Part shown: positions 16,868-24,945 of the stretch, in pieces
Position numbering within the stretch: position 1 is the stretch's first letter
How the letters are laid out: each line of letters opens with the position of its first letter
Assembly (NCBI RefSeq): GCF_028435365.1
Contig: NZ_JAGTJJ010000051.1
Span: forward strand, 21,762 to 85,761
DNA: 64,000 nt
Reading direction: 5' to 3'
Origin: Polyangium jinanense
Lineage (GTDB): Bacteria > Myxococcota > Polyangia > Polyangiales > Polyangiaceae
Notes under the pieces: model-generated
What the model was told of the DNA's origin: nothing
Seen by the model: only the letters and a program-made list of their open reading frames with translations
The model's database searches: none
Program-made: the position numbers and the translations under genes

Positions 16868-17949
16868 CGCCCGGAGGTCGTCTCCAAGAGGCCGATCTCC
16901 GTGCAGAACCCTGGGCCGAACGCCGTGACGAGCCCGAGTGCGCCTGGCCCGAGCGGCGCGTGCTCGTGCAGGAGCTCGTCGAGCGCGACGAGCACGGTGA
17001 CCGAGGACATGTTGCCGTGGCGCGCGAGGGTGTCCCAGCTCGTGCGCGTCACGCTCTTCGGCAAACGCGCGTGATCCTCGAGCGCCTCGAGCACGCGCCG
17101 ACCGCCCGGATGCACCGCGCCGAACGAAAACTGGCTCGGGTCTTCGACGTGGAACCGCGCGAGCGCCCGCGCAAAGACGTCCGGCAAGCCACGCTCGGCG
17201 AAGGGGACGACGTCGCGCGAGAGCTTGATCTTGAGCCCCTCCTCGCGCACCTCGAAGCCCATGAAGTGCTCGGTGCAGGCGAAGAGCTCGCGGAACGTGT
17301 CGCGGATCTGGAGCGCCGGAGCCTTCGCGTTCTGCCGCTCGGCTCGCTCGCCCGCGAGCAGCACGGCGGCGGCGCCGTCGGCGAAGATCGCCGCGGATAC
17401 CAGGTTTTCCTCGCTCCGATCCTCGGGCAAGAACGTCACCGAGCAGAGCTCGACGCACACGACGAGCGCGCGGGCCGTGGGGTGGCCGGCGAGCCATTCG
17501 TGCGCGATCGCGAGCGCCGCCGCGCCGCCCGCGCAGCCGTGTTGCGTGAGGTTGATGCGGCGGACGTTCCGCGAGAGCGAGAGGGCCGCGACGAGCGTCG
17601 CGTCCATCGCAGGAATCTGGAATCCCGTGCAGGAGACCGTGACGACGAGGTCGATGCTCTCGCGCTCGTCCTCGGTCGTCCCCTCGGCGATGCGCCGCGA
17701 GAGCGCGCCGCAGGCGTCACGGACGGTCGTGCGGTAGAGCTCGTTCTTCGCGGAGAACGAGCGGCCGACGGCGAGGAGCTCGTGCGGGGCGATGACCAGG
17801 TTCCTGCGCTCGACCGCGCTCCTGCGGAAGAGCTGGCGGGCGAGCCCGAGGGCGCGTCCATCGAGCCACCGAGGGAGCGCCTCGGAGAGCTCGTCCTGGC
17901 TATACGAGCGCCCCGGAAAGAACGTCCACGTCTGTTCGATGATCGCCAT
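16864..17949 (-). CDS. Type III polyketide synthase (chalcone/stilbene synthase family)
   Basis: A 361-residue homodimeric ketosynthase that condenses malonyl-CoA on an acyl-CoA starter. Start chosen at the ATG at 17949 (MAIIEQTWTFFPGRSYSQ), which gives the family's normal length; a GTG at 18042 would overlap the upstream gene. The catalytic triad is complete: Cys139 in TQHGCAGGAA, His280 in FGAVHPGGRRVLEAL, Asn313 in RHGNMSSVTV. The C-terminal GxGF loop is TAFGPGFCTEIGLL. Neighbouring desaturases and an oxidoreductase suggest a long-chain starter and an alkyl-resorcinol or alkyl-pyrone type product, but product class cannot be read from the sequence. Confidence 0.93.
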   Translation of the reverse strand: MAIIEQTWTFFPGRSYSQDELSEALPRWLDGRALGLARQLFRRSAVERRNLVIAPHELLAVGRSFSAKNELYRTTVRDACGALSRRIAEGTTEDERESIDLVVTVSCTGFQIPAMDATLVAALSLSRNVRRINLTQHGCAGGAAALAIAHEWLAGHPTARALVVCVELCSVTFLPEDRSEENLVSAAIFADGAAAVLLAGERAERQNAKAPALQIRDTFRELFACTEHFMGFEVREEGLKIKLSRDVVPFAERGLPDVFARALARFHVEDPSQFSFGAVHPGGRRVLEALEDHARLPKSVTRTSWDTLARHGNMSSVTVLVALDELLHEHAPLGPGALGLVTAFGPGFCTEIGLLETTSGR

Positions 17950-18010
17950 TCGAGCAGGCGACAGCGGCAAATTTCGTGCGCGGGAGGGCGCTGGGCAGGG
18001 GGCGCACGGA

Positions 18011-18862
18011 TCAGGAGGCGCGTCCGGGGCGTCGCCATTCACCGCGCAGAGCCGCCACGCTCGGGCGCGCGAGCGCGTCGCGAAGGCCGGTGCCGGCGGG
18101 CTGCACGAGCAGGAAGAACGCGAGGCCGAGCACGCCTCCGAGCTTGCTCGTCGTCGACACGAAAGGCTCGTGCAGGGCGAGCGCCGTCACGCCCGCGGCG
18201 AGCGCGAGGACCCCGACGAGGAAGAGCCAGCCGAGGCGGGTCTTTTGACGACAAAAGGATCGTGGATCGATCGTCGAGAGGATCAGCGTGCCGTCCTCGG
18301 CGGGCGCGAGACGCGGCGTCGGGCCGTCGCTCCGGAGGGCGCCGAAGGCGTAGAGGGCGCTGCCCTCGGGGATGTGCGCCGTGACCTTTCGGGAAAAGCC
18401 GCGGGCTTTTCGGGCGTCGGGCAGGGCCGCGTCGAAGGCCTCGGGCGAGGGGCAGGCGGCGGCGGCACGGAGCGCGTCCGGGCCGTGCCAGACCTCGACG
18501 CCGGGGCCCGTGCGCGGCGGGATCTCGACAGCGCGTCCCTCCGCCTCGATCGCGCCGCCGAAGGACGCGCCTTCCGCGGGCCTGTCCTCGAAGAGCACGA
18601 CGGGTTCGTCACCACGTGCGAGCCTTCCGACCTGCGGGATCCCGTGCGCCGCGAGGGCCCGGCCTTCTCCGTCGCCGCGCGTCACGCGTCCGATGAGGAG
18701 GCCCGTGCCTTCGGTTTTCGGGCCAAGCGGAACGAAGCGCCGCGCGAGCGCGGAGAGGGCCGCGATCTCCTTGTACGCGGCGGCGACGACGAGCAGGGTG
18801 TTCACCCACAGGACCCCGAGGACGAAGAGGCCCATGAGCTCGTAGGGCAGGGGCTTTCCCAT
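18011..18862 (-). CDS. GIDE-like membrane protein
   Basis: A 283-residue membrane protein starting at the ATG at 18862, 4 bp after the upstream desaturase stop, with AAAAGG before it. Three hydrophobic segments: LMGLFVLGVLWVNTLLVVAAA near the N-terminus, GWLFLVGVLALAAGVTALAL and LGGVLGLAFFLLVQ near the C-terminus. The soluble loop resembles the GIDE domain of eukaryotic MUL1-type proteins (...IPEGSALYAFGAL, then a DGTLILS-type strand), but no RING finger follows. The gene is co-oriented with the desaturase, PKS and oxidoreductase, implying a role in the same lipid/polyketide pathway. The GIDE assignment is from memory of the domain and tentative. Confidence 0.6.
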   Translation of the reverse strand: MGKPLPYELMGLFVLGVLWVNTLLVVAAAYKEIAALSALARRFVPLGPKTEGTGLLIGRVTRGDGEGRALAAHGIPQVGRLARGDEPVVLFEDRPAEGASFGGAIEAEGRAVEIPPRTGPGVEVWHGPDALRAAAACPSPEAFDAALPDARKARGFSRKVTAHIPEGSALYAFGALRSDGPTPRLAPAEDGTLILSTIDPRSFCRQKTRLGWLFLVGVLALAAGVTALALHEPFVSTTSKLGGVLGLAFFLLVQPAGTGLRDALARPSVAALRGEWRRPGRAS

Positions 18863-18866
18863 CCTT

Positions 18867-19835
18867 TTACGCGCTCGCGGCTTCGGCTTCGGCGCGGCGG
18901 ATCTCCCGCGGCGCGAGGTCGATCTGTGGGCCTTCCGTCTCCGCCTTGGCGACGTCACGCATCAGGGGACGGGAGGGCCGGAGGAGGTAGGTCCGGAGCA
19001 GGTAGAGGACCATGCTCGGCTCGTCGAGGCTCGGATCCACGCGGGGGACGACCTCGCGCCGGTGCGCCTCGGCGAGCGCGGACCAGTGCAGGCCGGCGCG
19101 GTTGTGGTGGATGGTGTGGTAGCCGTTGTTGCACATCACCCAGTTGAAGGCGCGACCGACGAAGTTCCGCGAGTGGTTCCATTCGCTCGTGGTGTCGCAG
19201 CGATCATGCTGGATGAGGTTGATGCGCAGGATGCAGCGCGCGCCGTAGAGCTGCGGGACGAGCACGAAGAAGAGCGTCGTCCAGACGTCGTAGACGAGGA
19301 GGGCGCCGGTGAGGCCGAAGGCAAAGACCTGCTCGACGAGGTACTGCCGCACGAACTCCTCGCGGCCCTTGATGCGGGCCCAGCGCGAGACGCCCGCGAA
19401 GGTGTTCGGGCCAGCGACGTTGGGGAAGTGGATCAGGTTGAGCAGGTTCCACTTGAAGGAGACGTGCGTCGGCGCGGCCCAGTCGGGCTTGCCGTCATCC
19501 TCGAAGTGGTGGTGGACGAGGTTGTGCGAGGGGATGTTCGCGGAGGCGGGGTAGAGCGCGCCGAAGCTCAAGACGACGCGGAAGAGCATGTTGAGCCGGC
19601 GGCTCTGGAAGATGCCCTGGTGGAGGTGGTTGTGGATGACCACCGTGTTGAGGAAGCTCAGATAACAGGCCGCGGCGAGGAACAAGACGTTCCGGCAGGC
19701 CGGCACGAAGACCATCGAGGCAAGGACGCCAAGGTAGGCCAGAACGATGCCGATCTGCCGCCATTCGGCCGGGTGCTTCACCAGCCAGGGGCTTCGGTCA
19801 GTAAGCGAAGAGGACACGGCTCCGCCTTCTACCAT
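18867..19835 (-). CDS. Membrane fatty-acid desaturase
   Basis: A 322-residue di-iron membrane desaturase that inserts double bonds into acyl chains. Histidine boxes: HNHLHQ, HNLVHHHFED and HTIHHNRAGLHW, with several hydrophobic segments (ACYLSFLNTVVIHNH, then GLTGALLVYDVWTTLFFVLV). It is the first gene of the leftward unit that continues into the GIDE-like protein, PKS and oxidoreductase, and is divergent from a second desaturase 68 bp away. Confidence 0.88.
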   Translation of the reverse strand: MVEGGAVSSSLTDRSPWLVKHPAEWRQIGIVLAYLGVLASMVFVPACRNVLFLAAACYLSFLNTVVIHNHLHQGIFQSRRLNMLFRVVLSFGALYPASANIPSHNLVHHHFEDDGKPDWAAPTHVSFKWNLLNLIHFPNVAGPNTFAGVSRWARIKGREEFVRQYLVEQVFAFGLTGALLVYDVWTTLFFVLVPQLYGARCILRINLIQHDRCDTTSEWNHSRNFVGRAFNWVMCNNGYHTIHHNRAGLHWSALAEAHRREVVPRVDPSLDEPSMVLYLLRTYLLRPSRPLMRDVAKAETEGPQIDLAPREIRRAEAEAASA

Positions 19836-19903
19836 CCGTCCCGGTCAGTCGACAATCATGGACGAACGGACAGATTTGCGTTAACCGATACGTTCAGAAC
19901 GCC
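19836..19903. promoter_or_regulatory. Divergent promoter region between two desaturases
   Basis: A 68-bp gap must hold both promoters. It contains the 11-bp palindrome CGTTCAGAACG (19891-19901) abutting the rightward GTG start, and a further GAACG at 19863. One regulator could repress both directions from here. Confidence 0.4.
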
Positions 19904-20722
19904 GTGACAGCCATCGTCTCGACCTTAACGTCCTTACCCTTCACCCAGCTCCGTCGAAACCGCTATTTTTACTTGTGGTACGACGGCTTTTACCTGGTCC
20001 TCTGCGGAGCGCTGGTCGCCGTGATGGTGACGACGGGCTTCCAAGGGCTCGCGCCAGCCTGGGACGCTCGTCTGTGGCTCGTGCTGCCGCTGGCCTGTCA
20101 CCTGCAGATCCTGTGCAGCGTGTTCATCCACAACGCGACGCACAACAACTTCCCGCGGCCGATCAACCGGATCGTCGGGGAGCTCTGCGGGATGGTGGTG
20201 CTGACGCGGTTCGCCTCCTGGGAGGTGATCCACCAGCGGCACCACCGATACTCGGACGACGTCGCAAAGGACCCACACCCGGTATTACCGAGCTACTTCA
20301 AGTTTCTGGTAAACACGATCGTGAACGTGGAGCATCAGCTCCAGCAGATTTATTTCGATCTGTACGGCGACACGCCCGAGAACCGTCGATACGAGCGGCT
20401 GCGGGCGTACGTGAGTTACGGGACGAACCTGCTCTTGATCGCGACGTGGTTCCTGTTCCTCGGGAAGGTAGGCTTCTTCTTCCTGTTCGTGCCGGCGTCG
20501 ATCATAGGCTTCTTCCACCTCGTGCACTTCAACTGGTCGACGCACAACGCATTCTCGCCAAGCAACGATTTCAAGCCGGTCAACCTCGACCACGGCTATT
20601 ACAAGATCGGCAATTGGCTGTGGTTCGGCATTTACATGCACGCAAACCACCACAAGCGCGCAGGAATGTTCAATCCCGCGAAGCTGCAGCCGAGTCTGCC
20701 GATCACGCCGCCGCCAGGCTGA
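19904..20722 (+). CDS. Membrane fatty-acid desaturase
   Basis: A 272-residue desaturase starting with GTG at 19904; no Shine-Dalgarno is visible, and it may be leaderless or start slightly downstream. Histidine boxes HNATHNN, HQRHHRYSDD and HANHHKRAGMFNP are complete. Hydrophobic helices: FYLVLCGALVAVMVTT, LWLVLPLACHLQILC, NLLLIATWFLFLG and VGFFFLFVPASIIGFFHLV. It is shorter than many desaturases and not a close copy of its divergent neighbour. Probably makes an unsaturated acyl chain for membrane lipid or the adjacent type III PKS. Confidence 0.85.
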   Translation: MTAIVSTLTSLPFTQLRRNRYFYLWYDGFYLVLCGALVAVMVTTGFQGLAPAWDARLWLVLPLACHLQILCSVFIHNATHNNFPRPINRIVGELCGMVVLTRFASWEVIHQRHHRYSDDVAKDPHPVLPSYFKFLVNTIVNVEHQLQQIYFDLYGDTPENRRYERLRAYVSYGTNLLLIATWFLFLGKVGFFFLFVPASIIGFFHLVHFNWSTHNAFSPSNDFKPVNLDHGYYKIGNWLWFGIYMHANHHKRAGMFNPAKLQPSLPITPPPG

Positions 20723-20723
20723 A

Positions 20724-21057
20724 GGCCGTTGCGCCGGGGCGCTGCCCCGGACCCCGCGGGGGCTGTTCGCCCCTCGACCCGAACCAGGGCAAGCCCTGGA
20801 CCTCAGGGGGAAGAACTGCGCGATGCGCAGTTCTTCCCACAGGCCGGTGGCAAGACCGCGAAGGTGTGTTTCACGCCGTCGGCGTCATCGGTCGAGACGT
20901 CAGCGCTGCTGGCAGGATCGTCGCTGCTCTTACCTCGGCCTGTTCGATGAACTGCGCGTTGCGCAGTTCATCGACCCCGGGTCCAGCGCTTGCGCTGGTC
21001 CGGGTCCAGGGGCGGACAGCCCCGGTGGGGCCTGGGGCAAAGCCCCAGCGCAACGGC
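20724..21057. repeat. Composite hairpin element, copy A
   Basis: A ~334-bp element filling the convergent gap between a desaturase and a lipoprotein gene. Left arm hairpins: CCGGGGC-gct-GCCCCGG, CCAGGGC-aa-GCCCTGG and GGAAGAACTGCGC-gat-GCGCAGTTCTTCC (20809-20837). The centre is ~100 bp and unique. Right arm: CGATGAACTGCGC-gtt-GCGCAGTTCATCG (20945-20973), CCAGCGC-tt-GCGCTGG and CTGGGGC-aaa-GCCCCAG. It lies in inverse orientation to copies B and C. It probably terminates transcription from both sides. Confidence 0.85.
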
Positions 21058-21067
21058 TTCGAGCGGG

Positions 21068-21838
21068 TCACCGCGTCGTCGCAGGCTTCGGGCCCTCGGG
21101 GGGCTTGGGCGCCGCCGGGGCGGGCTTCGGGGCTTCCGTCTTCGGGGCCTCGGCCGGTTTGTCCTTCGTGCCGTCGGCTGGCTTCTCCGTCGCACCCGTG
21201 GGCTTGCCGGCATCCGTGCCCGCGTCGGCCGGGGCGGCGTCGGTCGCTGCGTCGGTCGCGGCGTCTTCGGCGCCTGCGTCGGCTGGTTCGGCGGGCGGGG
21301 CGGCTTCGGGGGCGGGCTTCGGGGGCTCTTCTGTGGGACGTTCGTCGGTCCAGCACGCGGCGTTCGGCGGGGGCTGGAAGGTGAACGCGTGGGAGGCGCG
21401 ATCGCCCTTCTTCGTGACGAGCGGGTCGGTCTTGTAGACCTTGGCCTCGCCGCACTCGTACGTCGTCAGGTCACGCTCGGGGGTCTTGCCTGCGCGGAGT
21501 GGCACGGAGGCGCGCTCGTTGCCGCACTGCGCCCACTCGACCTTGTACTCGGCGTTCGCGTCCGGCAGGACGAGCCGCGCGCCTGGATCGCCCTCGGCGC
21601 GCTTGCCGAGAATCATGACGCGCGCGATCTGATCGTCGTCGTCGAGCACGGTGACCCGGACTGGCTGGCGCAGGCCGCCGCGCATCTTGTTGTTCGCCCC
21701 GCCGAGCGTGAAATCGGCGCAGACGGGCTCGCCCGTCACGGTCGAAGTCACCTGGGTGTTGGAGCAGGCTACGAGGGAGGTCGCGAGGAGCGCGAGGGCG
21801 GCGAACGCGGGGCGCGAGCGCAGGCTGGGGCGGATCAC
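21068..21838 (-). CDS. Putative lipoprotein with acidic Ala/Pro-rich tail
   Basis: From a GTG at 21838 the protein is 256 aa with a textbook lipoprotein signal: basic N-terminus, hydrophobic core FAALALLATSLVAC, lipobox Cys about residue 25. An alternative TTG at 21874 would overlap the upstream EVE gene stop. The mature domain (about 26-150) has Cys pairs (VCADF, QCGNE, YECGE) and strands; from ~165 onward it is a Pro/Ala/Asp/Lys linker of EPPKPAPEAAPP type. Family unrecognised; likely envelope-associated. Confidence 0.7.
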   Translation of the reverse strand: MIRPSLRSRPAFAALALLATSLVACSNTQVTSTVTGEPVCADFTLGGANNKMRGGLRQPVRVTVLDDDDQIARVMILGKRAEGDPGARLVLPDANAEYKVEWAQCGNERASVPLRAGKTPERDLTTYECGEAKVYKTDPLVTKKGDRASHAFTFQPPPNAACWTDERPTEEPPKPAPEAAPPAEPADAGAEDAATDAATDAAPADAGTDAGKPTGATEKPADGTKDKPAEAPKTEAPKPAPAAPKPPEGPKPATTR

Positions 21839-21870
21839 GCGCGCAGCGTCGCCCCGTGGGGGGCCTTTCG

Positions 21871-22320
21871 TCAAGTCCGGCGCGCTTTCCGGGCGGGGAG
21901 CTTTGTTTTTCCGAGCGCGAGCACGTGCTCGAAGTGCTCGGCGGAGACGGGGACGACGCTGAGGCGCGAGCGCTTGAGCAGGGCGATGTCGGTCAAGGCT
22001 GGGTCACTCTTGATGACCTCGAGCTCGACGGGGGCTTTGAGTGCGACGACCGGCTCGATGTCGACGGCGCTCCAGTCCTCGCCTTCGGCGGTGGGGTCCG
22101 GGTACGCTTCGCGGGCGACGCGGGCGATCCCGACGACGGCCTTGCCCTCGTTCGAGTGATAGAAGAGCAGCAGATCGCCCTTCTTCATGGCGCGCAGGTT
22201 GTTTCGAGCCTCGTAGTTGCGCACGCCGTCCCAGACCGCCCGCTTGTCGGCGAGCAGCTGGGCAAACGAGTATTTGTAGGGCTCGCTCTTGACGAGCCAG
22301 TAATGCGTCTCCGTCGTCAT
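21871..22320 (-). CDS. EVE domain-containing protein
   Basis: A 149-residue EVE (PUA-like) protein. It shows the family hallmarks WLVKSEP near the N-terminus, WDGVRNYEARNNLR (about 30-43), MKKGDLLLFYHSN and VVGIARVAREAYPDPTA. EVE domains bind modified bases in RNA or DNA; the precise partner here is unknown. Full length for the single-domain family. Confidence 0.92.
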   Translation of the reverse strand: MTTETHYWLVKSEPYKYSFAQLLADKRAVWDGVRNYEARNNLRAMKKGDLLLFYHSNEGKAVVGIARVAREAYPDPTAEGEDWSAVDIEPVVALKAPVELEVIKSDPALTDIALLKRSRLSVVPVSAEHFEHVLALGKTKLPARKARRT

Positions 22321-22367
22321 GGTTCGTCGGGACCATACAGCCCGACTCCCCGATCCAACAACAGGAA

Positions 22368-22907
22368 TCAGTCCGTGATCACGAGCGTGGTGTCGTCGGG
22401 GACGAGCCGGGAGAACTCGTCGATTTCGGCGTCGTCGAGCGCGATGCAGCCGTGCGTCCAGTCCGATTGCTTGTGCACGCCGTTCCAGTCGCGCTGGCCC
22501 ACGCCGTGGATGCCGATGCCAAAGCCGATCGTGCGGCCGGGCGGGACCTCGCCGCGGCGCTTGAGCTCGGCGAACCGCGCGCGGTCTTCGTCGTTCGGGT
22601 AGGTCACGTTCAAAAACTGATGGAACAGGCCCTTGAAGCGGCCTTTCACGCGGTAGGTGCCGACGGGCGTGACCTTGTCGCCCTCGAAGCGCTTGGGACC
22701 GGCGCCGCCGCTGCCGATCGCGACCTGGTACGTCTTGATCACGCGGCCGCCCTGGGCGACGAGCTCGAGCCGGTGCTCGCTCTTGTCGACGCGGACGAGC
22801 GACACGACGTCCGCCGCGGGTTTGCTGGGCTTTGCGGCCGGCGCGCCGGGGAGCGGGGAGGAGAAGAGGACCGTCGGGAGCATGAGCAGCGCGAAGAGGG
22901 CGTTCAT
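22368..22907 (-). CDS. L,D-transpeptidase (YkuD family), exported
   Basis: A 179-residue periplasmic enzyme that forms 3-3 peptidoglycan cross-links or attaches proteins to peptidoglycan. Start at the ATG at 22907 (MNALFALLMLPTVLFSSPLPG) gives a clean signal peptide. The YkuD domain includes the His of GIGIHGVG and the catalytic Cys of WTHGCIALDD. The usual S/T-H-G-C-x-R ends in Ala-Leu here instead of Arg; this is seen in the ErfK/YafK-like subgroup. The long insert before HG resembles murein-anchoring members. Confidence 0.88.
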   Translation of the reverse strand: MNALFALLMLPTVLFSSPLPGAPAAKPSKPAADVVSLVRVDKSEHRLELVAQGGRVIKTYQVAIGSGGAGPKRFEGDKVTPVGTYRVKGRFKGLFHQFLNVTYPNDEDRARFAELKRRGEVPPGRTIGFGIGIHGVGQRDWNGVHKQSDWTHGCIALDDAEIDEFSRLVPDDTTLVITD

Positions 22908-22953
22908 GCCCCGCTGTCGGGGATCTCCGGGCGAGCGTGACGATCGGGCCACG

Positions 22954-22973
22954 CGAAAAAAAACATTTTTTCG
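22954..22973. promoter_or_regulatory. A/T palindrome in the divergent promoter
   Basis: CGAAAAAA, loop AACA, TTTTTTCG lies between the divergent L,D-transpeptidase and sigma-like genes. It is too far from either 3' end to be a terminator, so it is more likely a promoter element or operator. GGCTGTCACACT follows at once. Confidence 0.4.
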
Positions 22974-23011
22974 GCTGTCACACTCCGGGTACGTTCTCCG
23001 ATGAGGGGGCG

Positions 23012-24022
23012 ATGAGCGCTCCGATGACCATGGACGAACCGAGGCTTGCCGAGTCGCTGGCGGATCCGGAGCTGCGGCGATTCTTGCTCGATTTCGTGCG
23101 CCGCAGGGTGTCGCCCGCGGACGCCGACGATATCGTCCAGACGGTCCTCTGCGAGGCGCTTACCGCGAAGAACCGCCCGGACAACGGCGCGGAGCTGCGC
23201 AAGTACCTGCTCGGGATCGCGCGGCACAAGGTCGCGGACGCGCACCGGCGCACGGCGCGCGAGGAAGTGCGGGATCCGCCGGAGCTCGTGGCGAGCCCGC
23301 CGCCGGTCGAGGAGGAGGCGCTCATGCGCTGGGCCGAGCGTCAGGCCCCGGCGACCGAGGAGGCCAAGAAGACGCTCACCTGGATGGCGCGGGAAGGGGA
23401 GGGCGAGAAGCTCGAGAGCATCGCGGAGGAGGAGCAGGTCCCGGCGGCGCGGGTGCGGCAACGCGTGTCGCGCATGCGGCGCTGGATGAAGGAGCGATGG
23501 CTCGCGGAGCTCGCGGCCGTGGCGGCGCTCGCGGTCCTCGCGGTCGTGCTCTGGCGGGTGGCCCAGGACGCCGAGGATCCGGAGGAGGCGATCCTGCCGC
23601 TGCCGGACCGGGTGCCCGCGCCGTCGGATACGCCGCTCGATCGGGCGAGAGCGCTCCGGGCGGACGCGCTCTGGTGGTGCGAGCGCGGGTCGTACCGGAT
23701 CTGCGTGGAAGAGCTCGACGCGGCGAAGCAGCTCGATCCCACGGGGGATCAGGCGCCCGAGGTGCAGGCCGCGCGCGAGCAGGCGCGGCGGGCGCTCACG
23801 ACACCGCCGCCGGTGCCGACGTCGACCGAGCGGGACACGAAGGGCGAGGTCGACGAGAAGGCGCCGGCGCCGAAAAAGGTCGCTCCGCCGCCGAAACCCG
23901 TGCCCACGAGCGTGAAGCCGAAGCTCGATCCGGAGCTCCTCGATCGGGGCACGGAGAACGAGAAGGCCAAGCCCGTCCCGAAGCAGCGGAAGAAGGGGGA
24001 CGATGACTTCCTGAAGAAGTGA
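23012..24022 (+). CDS. Sigma-70-like factor fused to a transmembrane anchor and extracytoplasmic tail
   Basis: A 336-residue protein; the ATG at 23012 follows GGGGG at suitable spacing. Residues ~10-90 resemble sigma region 2 (DFVRRRVSPADADDIVQTVL, then RKYLLGIARHKVADAHRR). About 120-165 resembles region 4 with an HTH (ESIAEEEQVPAARVRQRVSRMRRWMKE). A single membrane helix (ELAAVAALAVLAVVLWRVA) follows, then a periplasmic helical repeat (CERGSYRICVEELDAAKQLDP, TPR-like) and a Pro/Lys tail. This architecture ties the sigma domain to the membrane and suggests signal-dependent release or a membrane-bound regulator. No anti-sigma gene is adjacent. Confidence 0.75.
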   Translation: MSAPMTMDEPRLAESLADPELRRFLLDFVRRRVSPADADDIVQTVLCEALTAKNRPDNGAELRKYLLGIARHKVADAHRRTAREEVRDPPELVASPPPVEEEALMRWAERQAPATEEAKKTLTWMAREGEGEKLESIAEEEQVPAARVRQRVSRMRRWMKERWLAELAAVAALAVLAVVLWRVAQDAEDPEEAILPLPDRVPAPSDTPLDRARALRADALWWCERGSYRICVEELDAAKQLDPTGDQAPEVQAAREQARRALTTPPPVPTSTERDTKGEVDEKAPAPKKVAPPPKPVPTSVKPKLDPELLDRGTENEKAKPVPKQRKKGDDDFLKK

Positions 24023-24185
24023 GCCGGGGTTCGTTTTTGCCGGCCTTCAGGCCCGAACCGCGTCTTGTCCGGCGAAACCCGCGAGGCCTCGCCCTTGCTT
24101 GCCAAGCTTTCGGCCCTCCTGTACGCTGGCCGAGGCGAGGAGTGGTCGGTAGCGTTGCGTCGGCGGTGCGGCTGGAGCGATCTGG

Positions 24186-24650
24186 ATGAAGAACCTGGCC
24201 TTCCAGAAAGTGGGCGACTACTTCGTCCTCGTCCACAACGCCATGGCGCCCACCGACGAGGAGTGGGAGGATTGGATGCAGCACTACACGTATGCATCCA
24301 TTCTGATCGTAACGGACGGGGGAGCGCCGACGGCCTCGCAACGCAAACGCTTGAAAATGCGGGTGGACGAGCTGCGCGCGTCACCGTCCTACGTGCCGAA
24401 CAAGAAAGAGCCGAAGGTGGCGACGGTCACGGCCTCGTCGTTCGTCCGCGGTGTGATCACGGCGCTCCGATGGTTTTACCATGATGCGTATGCGGCTTTT
24501 CCGCCGGAGCACATCAATCAGGCGCTCACGTATCTCGACGTTCCACCGCGGTATCACATTGCGATGAAGACCGCGGTCCAGACGCTCCGGTTGCAGCTCA
24601 AGAAGGCGAAGGCCGGCGGGCCGTCGAAGACGATGCCCGACGAAGGCTGA
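24186..24650 (+). CDS. Conserved hypothetical protein
   Basis: A 154-residue soluble alpha/beta protein. Its centre reads YASILIVTDGGAPTASQRKRL, a beta-strand/turn/helix reminiscent of small SpoIIAA-type folds, followed by helices (SSFVRGVITALRWFYHD, INQALTYLDVP, TAVQTLRLQLKKAK). The family is not one I can name. It lies alone between the sigma-like gene and the PilZ gene. Confidence 0.65.
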   Translation: MKNLAFQKVGDYFVLVHNAMAPTDEEWEDWMQHYTYASILIVTDGGAPTASQRKRLKMRVDELRASPSYVPNKKEPKVATVTASSFVRGVITALRWFYHDAYAAFPPEHINQALTYLDVPPRYHIAMKTAVQTLRLQLKKAKAGGPSKTMPDEG

Positions 24651-24945
24651 CTCCGCGGAAATTCGAGCGACCAGGGGACGAACCCGATCATGCCTTGGTG
24701 TTGATAATTACACCGGAAGCGCATGACGACGGTCTTGACGCTGTCGGGGCCGTTCGATAAAAACGGGTGTTGGTCCGTGGCTCGAACGCGTGTGAGCGCG
24801 CTCTGGCTACTGACGAATGTCGGACCCGAGGTCGGGCCCCGAGGCTTTTCGCTGCCCGAACGTGAGACCGCTGGAGGCATCGCACCTTGCTTGACGCGAA
24901 GAGTCGGCGCTTCCGTGCTTCGAGGGCTCCCCGAGGGGGTGCGGG
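24651..24945 (+). promoter_or_regulatory. Upstream region of the PilZ/E1 gene pair
   Basis: About 295 bp without a gene. It contains a candidate promoter, TTGACG at 24735-24740 and GATAAA at 24756-24761 (15-bp spacing), some 190 bp before the start. The local run GTGTTGATAATTACACC (24698-24714) is AT-rich for this genome and could be an operator half. Confidence 0.35.

Noticed and set aside
20729..21384. Open frames across the hairpin element and into the lipoprotein region
   Set aside because: They exist only because the palindromes lack stops; the same DNA recurs at other junctions in other frames.
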